This document shows positions 24,382 to 33,594 of a stretch of DNA of 64,000 nt, piece by piece; the first letter of the stretch is position 1, and each line of letters opens with the position of its first letter. The DNA comes from Oceaniferula flava. Its GTDB lineage: Bacteria; Verrucomicrobiota; Verrucomicrobiia; Verrucomicrobiales; Akkermansiaceae. Position numbers and translations under genes: made by a program. The DNA is taken from the NCBI RefSeq assembly GCF_016811075.1, contig NZ_JAFBGL010000008.1:62001-126000 (forward strand). The letters run 5' to 3'. Under the pieces are notes generated by a model that made no database searches, was not told the origin of the DNA, and was given only the letters and a program-made list of their open reading frames with translations.

Positions 24382-25636
24382 GGCTCGTAATGTTAGAAGG
24401 TTTGTCTTTGTGCTTAAGCATCCTATCAATGCCGCGCGCGAGTGAGAAAAGAGTGCCGCCCATACTATGTGGACATGCAGCTTCGTAAGTATTGAGAGTT
24501 CGTTGATACTTGGCTAAACGATCCTTGATGCCAGATTCCCCGGGGAGGAAATCCACCTCTTTTAGGCCACGGTCGTGAGCATCTGCGACCGACCAAAGAT
24601 TAAGCGAAACCCCGATACGACTCTTGGCATAAGCTGGGTCCCAAGGCATGGAATAGGTCCATTTTTTATCGTTAAAAATAAAGTCATACACCGCGCCGGC
24701 GTATTCATTTTCCTTCCTTAAGAGGCCGAACATCAATTGTCCCTTAGCCAGTAAACGCGGGGCTAACTTCCAGTGAAAATCGACAAATTCAGGAGTATGA
24801 AAAGCCGCAAGCGAATCATTTCCCCAGCGAGCTTCTGCAAGCCGGACGAGTTCTTCGTATGCTGGTTCGAATTCGATGTCCTGACCAACCACATGACGAT
24901 CGTGTGCATACTGACCTCGTGGATTGTTATACAGTTTGCGAATATTCTCCTTCATTTTTTTCGAGCGGTTTTTGTAGCTCGCATCCCAAGTATCTGAGAT
25001 CGGTGTGCATGGTGAAGGAAGGGAGGATACCGTCTTGATCCCAACACCACTTTTGGCGAGCCCTCGAAGCATGGTGTTTGTCGATCTTGAATCATGGGGA
25101 ACCAGATAGAAATACAGCACGTCCCACTGGCCATGTAGCTGCGCCCTGATCAGTTCGGCGGTGGCTTCCCCCAAGGCAACTTCGTATCCTTTGATGGCTG
25201 GTAGCTCCAGCGACTCACCTAACAAGTCCCCCACTCCGCCGATAAATGACAGATGACGAAACTTACTACGAGCTCCCGAGAAGGCTCCTTTTTGAGAAAT
25301 CATCAAAGGCGCGGCTCCGATGAGTTTGCCCGCCTCATCGCGAGCGATGTAGAGCTGCACATCAAACCCTTTATCACCATATACATCCCACCATACGTCA
25401 ATATAATCCCAGCTAAGGAAAGGACTGGGGGTCTGCGTCCTAAGCAAAAAGTCATCCCACTCAGTTTCAAGGTCGGTGAACTCCGAACGTGCCTGAATAG
25501 GCTGCAGAGTGATTTTCGTAGTGCTGCTTAGTGTTCTTTCAGGCAGCTCAAAGCGGTCGCGGTTGTTAATTTTCTGTAGGGTTTCGGGCGCCACTTGTTC
25601 AGCTGGCAGCGTGTCTTTTATAGTTGTGATTTTCAT
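24374..25636 (-). CDS. CelD/FemAB-like GNAT acyltransferase
   Basis: 420 aa. A GNAT-type domain of the BioF2/CelD family spans about residues 45-390: FTDLETEWDDFLLRTQTPSPFLSWDYI, then LYIARDEAGKLIGAAPLMI, and the second half with RLAEARWGNDSLAAFHTPEF and KWTYSMPWDPAYAKSRIGVSLNLW. Members are common in exopolysaccharide and cellulose loci, and are thought to acylate sugars or aminoacylate a polymer. No transmembrane segment is present, so it acts in the cytoplasm. Its stop overlaps the start of the Wzz-like gene by 8 bases, indicating translational coupling. Confidence 0.8.
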   Translation of the reverse strand: MKITTIKDTLPAEQVAPETLQKINNRDRFELPERTLSSTTKITLQPIQARSEFTDLETEWDDFLLRTQTPSPFLSWDYIDVWWDVYGDKGFDVQLYIARDEAGKLIGAAPLMISQKGAFSGARSKFRHLSFIGGVGDLLGESLELPAIKGYEVALGEATAELIRAQLHGQWDVLYFYLVPHDSRSTNTMLRGLAKSGVGIKTVSSLPSPCTPISDTWDASYKNRSKKMKENIRKLYNNPRGQYAHDRHVVGQDIEFEPAYEELVRLAEARWGNDSLAAFHTPEFVDFHWKLAPRLLAKGQLMFGLLRKENEYAGAVYDFIFNDKKWTYSMPWDPAYAKSRIGVSLNLWSVADAHDRGLKEVDFLPGESGIKDRLAKYQRTLNTYEAACPHSMGGTLFSLARGIDRMLKHKDKPSNITSHE

Positions 25637-25730
25637 GCGTTGGAGGGGAATAGGTTAACTAGTTAGGGGTTTTGATCAGACCGGCCTTTGGGAGAACCGG
25701 TGAGGATAAGGAGTGTTCTATCAAGGGACC

Positions 25731-27539
25731 TCAGGGTGGATGTTCAGCGAGGTGCTGAGTGATGATCCGCCGGGCACGTGCAATGGCTTCAGGCTCTGTT
25801 TCCCAGTCGGCAAAACCTCTGGCTATTGTGGAAAGAACCGACCGAGCCAGCTCAGGGTGATGTTTTTGGAGAAGCTGCAAATGCTCGTAATCCTCCATGC
25901 CATCACGGATCCATTTTAAGCGAATCGATGGGCTTGGTTGCATAGCTGCAGCTTTCTCCGCCCCAACCAAACGCGAAGGAGCTGGTGGATAGATCAAAAG
26001 TCCGTCGCCATTGAACGTTTTGTTATCAATCAGAAAACTTCCAGCATCTTGCCATGGATCGGTAGCTTCTGGCCAAGCGATGGTGTTCCAGTAATGGACC
26101 CCCGTTAGTTTTTCAGACGCGCAGAGCCAAGGAAGGATGCGGTAATTCACCGCAGGGTAATCAGTCAACCACACCGGCGGATAAGCCGAGTGCAGCATAT
26201 CAGTAGCACCAACTTCCTTCTGCCAACGATCACGAAACTGGGCGAGCGCTGGATAGCACCAGACTTGGTCGCCAGCTTGAATACGTTTCCGAATCATTTG
26301 GTTCCCCATGTTGCTTTCGAGATCTTCCCAAACCAACATCACCTGAGGGGACCAAACATCCACGGATCCGACGAGTGTCCCCCACTCTCTTTCCTCCGGC
26401 TCAGGTTGTTCGGTGACAAACATCTGAATCGGAGTCGCAGCGAACAAGGCCGCCTCATGCACGAATGCCGACCACTGACGGACAAGCTTGTAGGCATTTG
26501 CACTGTTAGGTTCATCGATTTGTCCGACGCTGAATAGTAAATCCGCATCCGGTGCAATTGCTCGACAACGCTTCGCAAGATCGGCCAGGTAAGCAACCGC
26601 TTGGTCTCGGTCCTTGCCAAGAGGTTTTGAAAATGGATAGTCGGCCCACATCGGTAAATGCAGACAGTTTAATTTTCCAGCATTGGAAAAATACTGATCA
26701 ATTACCGCAGCAGGGGCAGGCAACGACTCACTGGCCGGAGTATCCCAAACGATCTTATTGTTAGGACCCAGAGGTGGGCTGGATGCGAAAATAATTCCCG
26801 GCTGAACTCGGCTTTGAATGAGCAGTTGATAATACCGATCCATGACTTTCGTCAGTTTCAGTCCATCAGCCTCACGGTCCAGCCCGTGAATTTGTGCGAC
26901 ACGATGTTCCTCCAGTCCGAAGTAAGACTTAAGTGTCGGTTTCTGAGGCAAGGTCTCAGGACTGACATTCACTGTGATCGTAGCACTCCCTATCGATTCC
27001 CCGGTAGTCTTTACTATGAAATCAATCACCCCTACATATTCCCCCGGCTGCTGCTGGGTGGGGATACGGAAATCAATCCACCATCGGAGGTTAGCCTGAC
27101 CTTGCAGGCCATGGAATGATGATACGTTCGGATTATCTCCAGGTGACATGGGCACCAATGCGTCGGGATAAAGCCCAGACGACAAGGGCGCTTGTGGCGA
27201 GCTCTGGCGGATGCGCACGTCATATTGCTGATAGACGGTCGGCGCTGGAAGAGTTGCTCCGTTGGGACCACGAAAGTTTCCTATTTCAAAGCTCAACTCA
27301 GTGAGTCGATCAACAGTATCGGTTACGATCACCTGGGCCGACTCCCACTCGTTACGGCATGCGTGAAGGTTGATCGCTGCGGATGTTGTTTTCGGTATTG
27401 GCTGGTCGATTTTCACGCGCGACATCGCAGAGGCCGTCCAGACCTTTGCCCCCATCACAGGCGACCAAGCAAGGCCACAGATCATCATCAGAAAGAAGAT
27501 GCCACAGCGTGTTGGAAACAATGGTGATTGATGGGTCAT
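25731..27539 (-). CDS. Secreted GH123-like / DUF4091 protein
   Basis: 602 aa with a signal peptide (CGIFFLMMICGLAWSPVMGA). The N-terminal half is beta-rich (NLHACRNEWESAQVIVT, then RWWIDFRIPTQQQPGEYVG). From about residue 210 comes a TIM-barrel-like part (LFSVGQIDEPNSANAYKLVRQW). The C-terminal end SIRLKWIRDGMEDYEHLQLL is the DUF4091 signature found in GH123-type glycosidases (beta-N-acetylgalactosaminidases). The DEP near residue 340 could be part of the catalytic site. A glycosidase in a biosynthetic locus may edit or release the polymer in the periplasm. Activity is inferred from family only. Confidence 0.75.
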   Translation of the reverse strand: MTHQSPLFPTRCGIFFLMMICGLAWSPVMGAKVWTASAMSRVKIDQPIPKTTSAAINLHACRNEWESAQVIVTDTVDRLTELSFEIGNFRGPNGATLPAPTVYQQYDVRIRQSSPQAPLSSGLYPDALVPMSPGDNPNVSSFHGLQGQANLRWWIDFRIPTQQQPGEYVGVIDFIVKTTGESIGSATITVNVSPETLPQKPTLKSYFGLEEHRVAQIHGLDREADGLKLTKVMDRYYQLLIQSRVQPGIIFASSPPLGPNNKIVWDTPASESLPAPAAVIDQYFSNAGKLNCLHLPMWADYPFSKPLGKDRDQAVAYLADLAKRCRAIAPDADLLFSVGQIDEPNSANAYKLVRQWSAFVHEAALFAATPIQMFVTEQPEPEEREWGTLVGSVDVWSPQVMLVWEDLESNMGNQMIRKRIQAGDQVWCYPALAQFRDRWQKEVGATDMLHSAYPPVWLTDYPAVNYRILPWLCASEKLTGVHYWNTIAWPEATDPWQDAGSFLIDNKTFNGDGLLIYPPAPSRLVGAEKAAAMQPSPSIRLKWIRDGMEDYEHLQLLQKHHPELARSVLSTIARGFADWETEPEAIARARRIITQHLAEHPP

Positions 27540-27568
27540 GGTGATATTCGCTCCAGAAAAGGCTCAGC

Positions 27569-30019
27569 TCAGGCGGCTGAATGTTTACTTGTGATGGGTT
27601 TTGCAAAGGCTCTTGTGGAGCTCTTCGAAAGGAGTGGCAGTGCTGCTCGTGTTTCTTCTGCAGGCACAAACAATCCTAACAATTGATGATAGAGGGAAGC
27701 ATGAGCATCAATGTAAGTGTGCAGACCAAAGTGTTCCTGCACCCGCTTTCTGGCACGCTGTGCCAGAAAGCGGTAGGAGTTATCCGAAAGTTGGAGCATA
27801 GAAACTATTTCCTTGGCTAACGCTGTCGAGTCACGGGGCGGCACAATTTTTCCGGTGTCGCCAATGATCAGTGCTGAATCCCCCACATCGGTGGCCACAC
27901 AAGGAACTTCGCATGCCATCGCTTCACCCAGCACCAGAGGAAAGGCTTCCCCTTCACAAGAGCTGAGCACACCAAGGTCAAGTGTCGGGTATATATTTAC
28001 CATGTCGCGGCGAGGACCGATGAGATGAACTTGCTCCGAATGAGGACACGCATCGGCTAACTCGCGCAGGGCATCGGTATCTCGAGTCACTTCGGGACCA
28101 CAAGCTAACAGGTGCGCTTGTGGGATAACCTTCTGCACCTTCGCGAATGCTCGTAACAAATTGGCAAAATCTTTTTGTGGATGATAACGCCCGGCCATAC
28201 CGACCACGGGAGCACCGACAGGAATGTTCAGCTCGGCTCTGAGTTGATCGTTGGCAGCTTGATTGGGTCGGTAAACCTCGGTGTCCGTGCCGTTGAAAAT
28301 CAGCTCTGATTTGGCAGGAGCAAAGCCACTAGCGTGATGCAAATCCAATCCGGCTTTGGAACAGTAAATAATATTCTCGGGTAGTGCCGCTGAGGCCCAA
28401 GCCAGACAACGATGAATCACACGCGTCCCCATTTTCGAGGATTCCTTACCCAGATAGGTGTGATGAATACTCCAGAGGGTTTTGATTTTCTTCAAAGTAA
28501 AGAGTCGCGCGAACTCACCAATGAGGGCGGAGTGAAACATCCATGTCTGCACTAAATCAGGCTGTTCATCGCGTAATATACGCCCAAGTTTAACCAAACC
28601 AGACAGCCCTTGAAGTGGTCCATCCATATTCAAACTGCGCACAGGAATACCTGCTTGCTCGAACTCGGGAGCTAGTTTGCCGATTGTTTCGATTGGCAGA
28701 ACCGACACAACAGTCTGATCAAATCCCTGCTGCTTCAAACCGATGCTGAGGCGTTTCAACAGCACCTGGGCGCCGCCGTAACCAACGTCGTTTACCAAGT
28801 GCAGGACCTTTTTGCGTGGTGGTTGAATCGACTCTGCCAGTGGTGGCATTGCGGAGGTCTTGGCTAGATTCTGGTAGCATCCGACATATCGTCTCGATGC
28901 CACGGCAATCGAGAAATGTTCCAACACGTGCTCTCTAGCTTTCTCGGGAGAAAGGTTAGAATCGAGCATGTCAAAGACAGCTGAGGCAAATTGTTCAGGT
29001 TGTTTGGGCGGAACACACTGCCCGTGCTTTCCTACCACCCTGCGGGTAGCACCCACATCGGTGCTGACACATGGAATACCACAGGCCAGCGACTCCATTA
29101 GCACCATTGGCAAGGCTTCTGACTCCGATGTCAGCACCGTAACATCCATAGCGGGCAGATATAGTTCTGTATTGGGCTGACGCCCTAGGAAATGTATCCG
29201 AGATTGGTCAGGTAGTTGCTCATACCTTTCACGCGCCGCGGGGTAGAGTTCGTCTGTGGTGAAGCCCAGCACAAGCAAGTGCAAATCGGCTCGTTTTTGC
29301 ATCAACAAGGAAGCAACGGCGAAGAAATCCTCCAAGCGTTTCACGGGGTGAGAACGCCCGACAAAACCCACTACCTGAGAGGAACCGGCAATCCCTAACT
29401 GCCGGCGAACTTCGCTCCGCAACTCTGGCCGGATATTATAGCGATTGGTATCAATTCCATTGTCAACGGTCTGACAACGTTGGAGAGGAAAACCGAACCG
29501 AGCATGTGCAGCAGAAGCCTTGTCAGAGCATGAGATGATTGTGTCAGGAACCAGGCGCGATGCGATAGCGACAGTGGTCTTCATTAGCAAAAACCTCCAG
29601 CGACTGTATTCTTGGCGCGAGGGCAGATCCATCGAGTGAATCGCCCAGCAAACTTTAATGCCATAGGCATACCGAGCGATTGCACCAGCTACGATTCCAG
29701 CATCGTAACTCCAACAATGAACGACGTCAGGCTGGGTTTCATGAAGTAGCTTTTTGAATTTTTTGACGAAATCAATGGAGAAAAACGACTTGGCCTCAAA
29801 ATCATGAAACTCAGCCACCGACTCGATAGTCGGTTTTAAAGAACCTTCGATATCGCCTGAATGCAATACAGCCACCACGTTTTCACATCGATTGGATTGG
29901 CTTTGTTCGCAGAGCAAATTCACCATTAAAGTCTCCATGCCACCAGGCAAAACACCCACGAGCAGGTGCAGGACCTTGGGCCGAACAAGTGGTTGAGAAT
30001 ATGTATCTCCAGTAGTCAT
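27569..30019 (-). CDS. Tandem GT4-GT4 glycosyltransferase fusion
   Basis: About 816 aa from the ATG at 30019; starts at 30028 and 30055 are possible. Two complete GT-B units of the GT4 family follow each other. Unit one (residues 10-380) has KVLHLLVGVLPGGMETLMVNLL, GFVGRSHPVKRLEDFF and the donor-site ESEALPMVLMESLACGIPCVSTDVG. Unit two (from about 405) has KVLHLVNDVGYGGAQVLLKRL, GMAGRYHPQKDFANLL and EGEAFPLVLGEAMACEVPCVATDVG. Each retains an EX7E-type Glu pair, so both may be active and add two successive sugars. Two glycosyltransferases in one chain is uncommon for GT4. The start follows the stop of the deacetylase gene by one base. Confidence 0.88.
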   Translation of the reverse strand: MTTGDTYSQPLVRPKVLHLLVGVLPGGMETLMVNLLCEQSQSNRCENVVAVLHSGDIEGSLKPTIESVAEFHDFEAKSFFSIDFVKKFKKLLHETQPDVVHCWSYDAGIVAGAIARYAYGIKVCWAIHSMDLPSRQEYSRWRFLLMKTTVAIASRLVPDTIISCSDKASAAHARFGFPLQRCQTVDNGIDTNRYNIRPELRSEVRRQLGIAGSSQVVGFVGRSHPVKRLEDFFAVASLLMQKRADLHLLVLGFTTDELYPAARERYEQLPDQSRIHFLGRQPNTELYLPAMDVTVLTSESEALPMVLMESLACGIPCVSTDVGATRRVVGKHGQCVPPKQPEQFASAVFDMLDSNLSPEKAREHVLEHFSIAVASRRYVGCYQNLAKTSAMPPLAESIQPPRKKVLHLVNDVGYGGAQVLLKRLSIGLKQQGFDQTVVSVLPIETIGKLAPEFEQAGIPVRSLNMDGPLQGLSGLVKLGRILRDEQPDLVQTWMFHSALIGEFARLFTLKKIKTLWSIHHTYLGKESSKMGTRVIHRCLAWASAALPENIIYCSKAGLDLHHASGFAPAKSELIFNGTDTEVYRPNQAANDQLRAELNIPVGAPVVGMAGRYHPQKDFANLLRAFAKVQKVIPQAHLLACGPEVTRDTDALRELADACPHSEQVHLIGPRRDMVNIYPTLDLGVLSSCEGEAFPLVLGEAMACEVPCVATDVGDSALIIGDTGKIVPPRDSTALAKEIVSMLQLSDNSYRFLAQRARKRVQEHFGLHTYIDAHASLYHQLLGLFVPAEETRAALPLLSKSSTRAFAKPITSKHSAA

Positions 30020-30020
30020 G

Positions 30021-31094
30021 TTAGGCATTGATTGGAATAAATTTGCGACAGGCATCGACCAGCGGAGGCTTGACGCGATGCATCAAACCCGAACAAATCG
30101 TGTCTGCCTGATACCCGTTTCTCGGAGTCCCCATGCGTTTGAGCGTTAGCAAATCTTGATCAGATGGGTTAAACTCCATCACTGTGGTCAATGCGACGGA
30201 ATACCCGAGGTCCTTAAGGATCTCTCTGGTTTCTTGGTTATAATCACCCGGTTGCCCATTGGGGTAAGCAAATGTTGGGTTCTCAACGCCTCCTTTTTCT
30301 TTCAATAGCTCGGTGCAGCGTCGCATGTCTTGGCGAGCAAAGCTGGGCGGGCAGTGCCCAAGAATGGCATGGACATGAGTATGTGCACCGATGCTCGCGT
30401 ATTTCGATTTTTCCAACTCACGCAGCTGATCCCAAGTCAGTGGCCGATAGATATCCGCAGGATTAGGATCATCAGCCAAGGCAACACCAGCAGCTTGTTC
30501 AATGTGATCGATACTTTCCAGATGTCTCCCTTGAGGGATTTTCTTTAACGCAGGGTCGAGAAGAAGGAGTGCCTGTTTACGTTGTTCAATGTTTTTCAAA
30601 CTCAACTCCTCTGGCAAGCCGGGGAAATTCAGTTTTAAGGTTTCGGAAGGACAATGATCGATCGCGTATTCAATACGGTCCGGCCACTGATACATCTCAC
30701 CTTCGATGAAGCCCGTGGAGGCAAAAACCGTGGCGTGCAGACCCATTTCTTCCAGAACTGGGAGTGCCAAATGGTAGTTCGATGCGTAACCATCATCGAA
30801 CGTGAGAACCACTGTGTTAGGCGGAATAGTTTGCCCTGCGGCCATCATGTCTGCGAGCAGTTGTAGCGGGATGACGTTGTAATGTTTTTTTAGAACCTTC
30901 GCGGTGTGGCGAAACCCTTTGATGTCGAGATGTAAGCGAGAATGATTCTCAAGGCCTCGATGCTTACCATTGGAAAAACCGTGATACATCAGGATGCATG
31001 CGCCGGTTTGTTTCTTGCGACACCACCTTGTTAGGCCGCAAGCGCTCAAGGCCGTCAGCCCTGATTGGAGTATTTTTCGTGTATTCGATGTCAT
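30021..31094 (-). CDS. Polysaccharide deacetylase (NodB-type)
   Basis: 357 aa. The N-terminus has no clear signal peptide (MTSNTRKILQSGLTALSACGLTRW). NodB motifs: ILMYHGFSNGKHR, VVLTFDDGYASNYHLALPVL near residue 100, and SIGAHTHVHAILGHCPP near residue 245, which supply the Asp and His metal ligands. FAYPNGQPGDYN follows. It removes N- or O-acetyl groups from a polysaccharide or its intermediate; NodB-type enzymes at the start of the pathway act in the cytoplasm. It is translationally close to the tandem GT4 gene (one-base gap) and belongs to the exopolysaccharide operon. Confidence 0.88.
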   Translation of the reverse strand: MTSNTRKILQSGLTALSACGLTRWCRKKQTGACILMYHGFSNGKHRGLENHSRLHLDIKGFRHTAKVLKKHYNVIPLQLLADMMAAGQTIPPNTVVLTFDDGYASNYHLALPVLEEMGLHATVFASTGFIEGEMYQWPDRIEYAIDHCPSETLKLNFPGLPEELSLKNIEQRKQALLLLDPALKKIPQGRHLESIDHIEQAAGVALADDPNPADIYRPLTWDQLRELEKSKYASIGAHTHVHAILGHCPPSFARQDMRRCTELLKEKGGVENPTFAYPNGQPGDYNQETREILKDLGYSVALTTVMEFNPSDQDLLTLKRMGTPRNGYQADTICSGLMHRVKPPLVDACRKFIPINA

Positions 31095-31129
31095 TTCTAT
31101 GGGGGGTAAAATGAAGTTCGGGAGGATTG

Positions 31130-32278
31130 TTAGGAAATTCTAGAGTCGTGGACACATGTCGAGAGATGGTGGCTGAGCCGTGGAGCTACGCGCGAAGAGA
31201 GTTCGACGTATTGTTGCCAGATTTGCTGACGATTGAACTCCACAAGAACTCTGTCGCGACCTGCAAGGCCTAGGGATTTTGCTAAGTCCGATTCTTGGAT
31301 GAGTTTTAGCAGTGTTTCGCCAAGGGCCGCCACGTCTGCAGGGTTAACAAGCAGAGCATCAACGCCGTCATTCACCAGGTCTTGAACCCCGGCTACCCGA
31401 GTGGATACCAATGGCAGAGCCAAGGCCCAGATTTCCAAAATCGCCATGCTTAAGGTCTCACCATCCGTCATGAGAACAGCGATCTGCCACTCGGACATAT
31501 GTGCGATGAGTTCTTCATGTTTAAGGAAACCGGTGAAGTTGACACGAGCCTCGATGCTCAAATCACGGCACAGCTTTTCCAGTCGATCACGATGAGGCCC
31601 ATCGCCGATTAATTCGAGTCTGAGCGATTGATGACCTTTTGCAATTATGGCGAAGGCACGGATCAGGGATTCAAAATCCTTCCCTGTGTCCATCCGCCCC
31701 TGCATCCCAATGACAGACGTGTCACAGCCATGATCAACAGGCTGATAGAATGAGAGATCAAGGCCGTTCGCGATGACAGTTGTTTTTTCAAAATCCAACC
31801 ACCTCCCGATTTTAGCATGTACCTCACGACGATAAGCCTCTGTGAGGAAAACTGTTTGGTCGCAGCTGCGGTGAGCGAGGGTCGACAACAACCAATCCTT
31901 CTTGCTTTTCAGAGCATTCGAATGGTGCTCCACAAAGATTCTGAGTGGGCGGTCATCGCTACAACCTAACAAGGTCAATGCCGACACCGTTACTGCAGTA
32001 TCGTGGTGATGGGAAACCACGATGCTCGGAGCCATGCTGCGGATCGTTTGTGCAAGCTGGCGTCGTGCCGACAACCCGAATCCAGGCTGTTTAACAATCG
32101 TCATGTGCTCGATGTCATGCGCATCACAAAGCTGCAGATATTGCGGCGCAGTGGTTTCAATCCCATAGAAAACAACACCATGAGAGACGCCTGCACGACT
32201 CCCCTCAATGGCAAGCCCTGTGGCGACAGCAGCCTGTCCACCAACACCCGGATAACAGAGATGAACGATATCAGGCAT
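31130..32278 (-). CDS. Family 4 glycosyltransferase
   Basis: 382 aa GT-B enzyme. The N-terminal half starts IVHLCYPGVGGQAAVATGLAIEGSR, typical of acceptor-binding GT4 domains. The donor half has GMQGRMDTGKDFESLIRAFA near residue 190 and LMTDGETLSMAILEIWALALPLVSTRVAG near residue 270. In place of the usual E-x7-E, the motif reads DGETLSMAILE, with both Glu residues spaced correctly. A cytoplasmic sugar transferase building the repeat unit is expected; the sugar is unknown. The start overlaps the end of the polymerase gene by 8 bases. Confidence 0.88.
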   Translation of the reverse strand: MPDIVHLCYPGVGGQAAVATGLAIEGSRAGVSHGVVFYGIETTAPQYLQLCDAHDIEHMTIVKQPGFGLSARRQLAQTIRSMAPSIVVSHHHDTAVTVSALTLLGCSDDRPLRIFVEHHSNALKSKKDWLLSTLAHRSCDQTVFLTEAYRREVHAKIGRWLDFEKTTVIANGLDLSFYQPVDHGCDTSVIGMQGRMDTGKDFESLIRAFAIIAKGHQSLRLELIGDGPHRDRLEKLCRDLSIEARVNFTGFLKHEELIAHMSEWQIAVLMTDGETLSMAILEIWALALPLVSTRVAGVQDLVNDGVDALLVNPADVAALGETLLKLIQESDLAKSLGLAGRDRVLVEFNRQQIWQQYVELSSRVAPRLSHHLSTCVHDSRIS

Positions 32279-33569
32279 GACTGGTCTGAGAGGTTGAAGG
32301 TGAAGGATCGGACACGGTCTGCCCCACTGCCGAGCTACCCGACCACTGCAAGGTGATGAAGCGGGTAGATGTTAGATTGATGAATACGATGCACGTGGTC
32401 CAATAGGCCATCGAGGTGTGAAGCAGCTGGCTAAAAGGGATGAAAATGACCACAGCGAGCAAGCACAGTCCCCCTCGCCCACCAGCCATCAGGCATTTCA
32501 AGGCCATGGAGGCCAAGATTGCCAGATAGAGCCCGGCGAAGATGATGCCACCATCGATCCACACGGCCACCAGTTGATTATGTGGCTGCCATTTGCCCGT
32601 GCCGGTGCCCACGCCGTAGCCAAACACGGGTTGTTCACGAATAGCACGCAGTCCGTCGCTGAGGTCTTTCATTCGCTCGCCGGAAGCCATCTTCCCTGAA
32701 TCTTTTCCTAACAAAGCCCCCAATCGATCTTGAACATCCGACTCTCGGAGAGTCTCGGTGGACATCTGAGAGATCAAAAAACCGATACCAAGAATCACAA
32801 TAGGCACAGTCACGGCAAGAGCCTGAAGCACTGCAGCAGGTTGACGCCGATAAGCACTAACGAGAAAAGCCACACTCACCAGAACCTCGGCAATCATACC
32901 GGACCGGCTCAGAGTGATGGCAACCGCGATAAAGCTGAGAGCGATCATCGCGAAAGAAACCCAGATATTTTTCGAGTAGGATAAGAATACCGCCAAGGCT
33001 AGCACGATGGCGATCGATGCATTGTTAGGGTCGCCATGAAAACCGGCGGCCCGACCAACCACGATGGTGAACTCATGGACACCAAACCACTCTGCAATGT
33101 TTGCCAGCGAGCAAATCACCACAATACTCGCCGCGGCCATTTTCATAGGCAGAGCACTTAATCGATGACTGACGCCGAGAAACCAAGCGATGCTGAAAAT
33201 TCCTACGAACATAGCTCCGTGAGTCATCATCGGGTAATAGCGTCCGGATGGATGGTCGTAGCGGTGTAATACAACGCTCTCGAAAATGTAAATCAGCTGG
33301 AACGACAAAATCAATAAGCTGGTGACCGTCAAATCTGGCCGACGCCCAAAGGTTACGACCAGACAAGCTACAGATGCCAAGACCAGGTAGATCGCCGGGC
33401 GAATGGGCAATACTCCAAAGTCGTTCGCCCATTGAATGAAGTTCGTGGCATATGGAACTGTTAGCGCACAGAAAGTAGCTGTCGCGAGCCAAACCCACCA
33501 CACGCTTGGCCCTGGCTCATCGCCATTGGCGGAGCTGGTAGCGTTTGTGATCTGTGGAAGGTTAGTCAT
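32271..33569 (-). CDS. Wzy-like O-antigen ligase/polymerase
   Basis: 432 aa from the ATG at 33569 (MTNLPQITNATSS); the longer frame would overlap the upstream gene. It is a polytopic membrane protein with about ten helices. The family signature is the periplasmic loop with RAIREQPVFGYGVGTGTGKWQPHNQLVAVW near residue 330, where the H-N pair matches Wzy_C proteins. It would polymerise repeat units on the outer face of the inner membrane, or ligate the glycan to an acceptor. Placement between a glycosyltransferase and the initiating transferase supports the polymerase role. The ligase alternative cannot be excluded. Confidence 0.82.
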   Translation of the reverse strand: MTNLPQITNATSSANGDEPGPSVWWVWLATATFCALTVPYATNFIQWANDFGVLPIRPAIYLVLASVACLVVTFGRRPDLTVTSLLILSFQLIYIFESVVLHRYDHPSGRYYPMMTHGAMFVGIFSIAWFLGVSHRLSALPMKMAAASIVVICSLANIAEWFGVHEFTIVVGRAAGFHGDPNNASIAIVLALAVFLSYSKNIWVSFAMIALSFIAVAITLSRSGMIAEVLVSVAFLVSAYRRQPAAVLQALAVTVPIVILGIGFLISQMSTETLRESDVQDRLGALLGKDSGKMASGERMKDLSDGLRAIREQPVFGYGVGTGTGKWQPHNQLVAVWIDGGIIFAGLYLAILASMALKCLMAGGRGGLCLLAVVIFIPFSQLLHTSMAYWTTCIVFINLTSTRFITLQWSGSSAVGQTVSDPSPSTSQTSHA

Positions 33570-33594
33570 GGCTTGGAACTTAGTTGTGCTCGAC

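Noticed and set aside
25637-25730. ACCGG/CCGGT inverted repeat after the CelD-like gene start
   Set aside because: The five-bp stem with a 12-base loop is too weak to call a terminator or operator.
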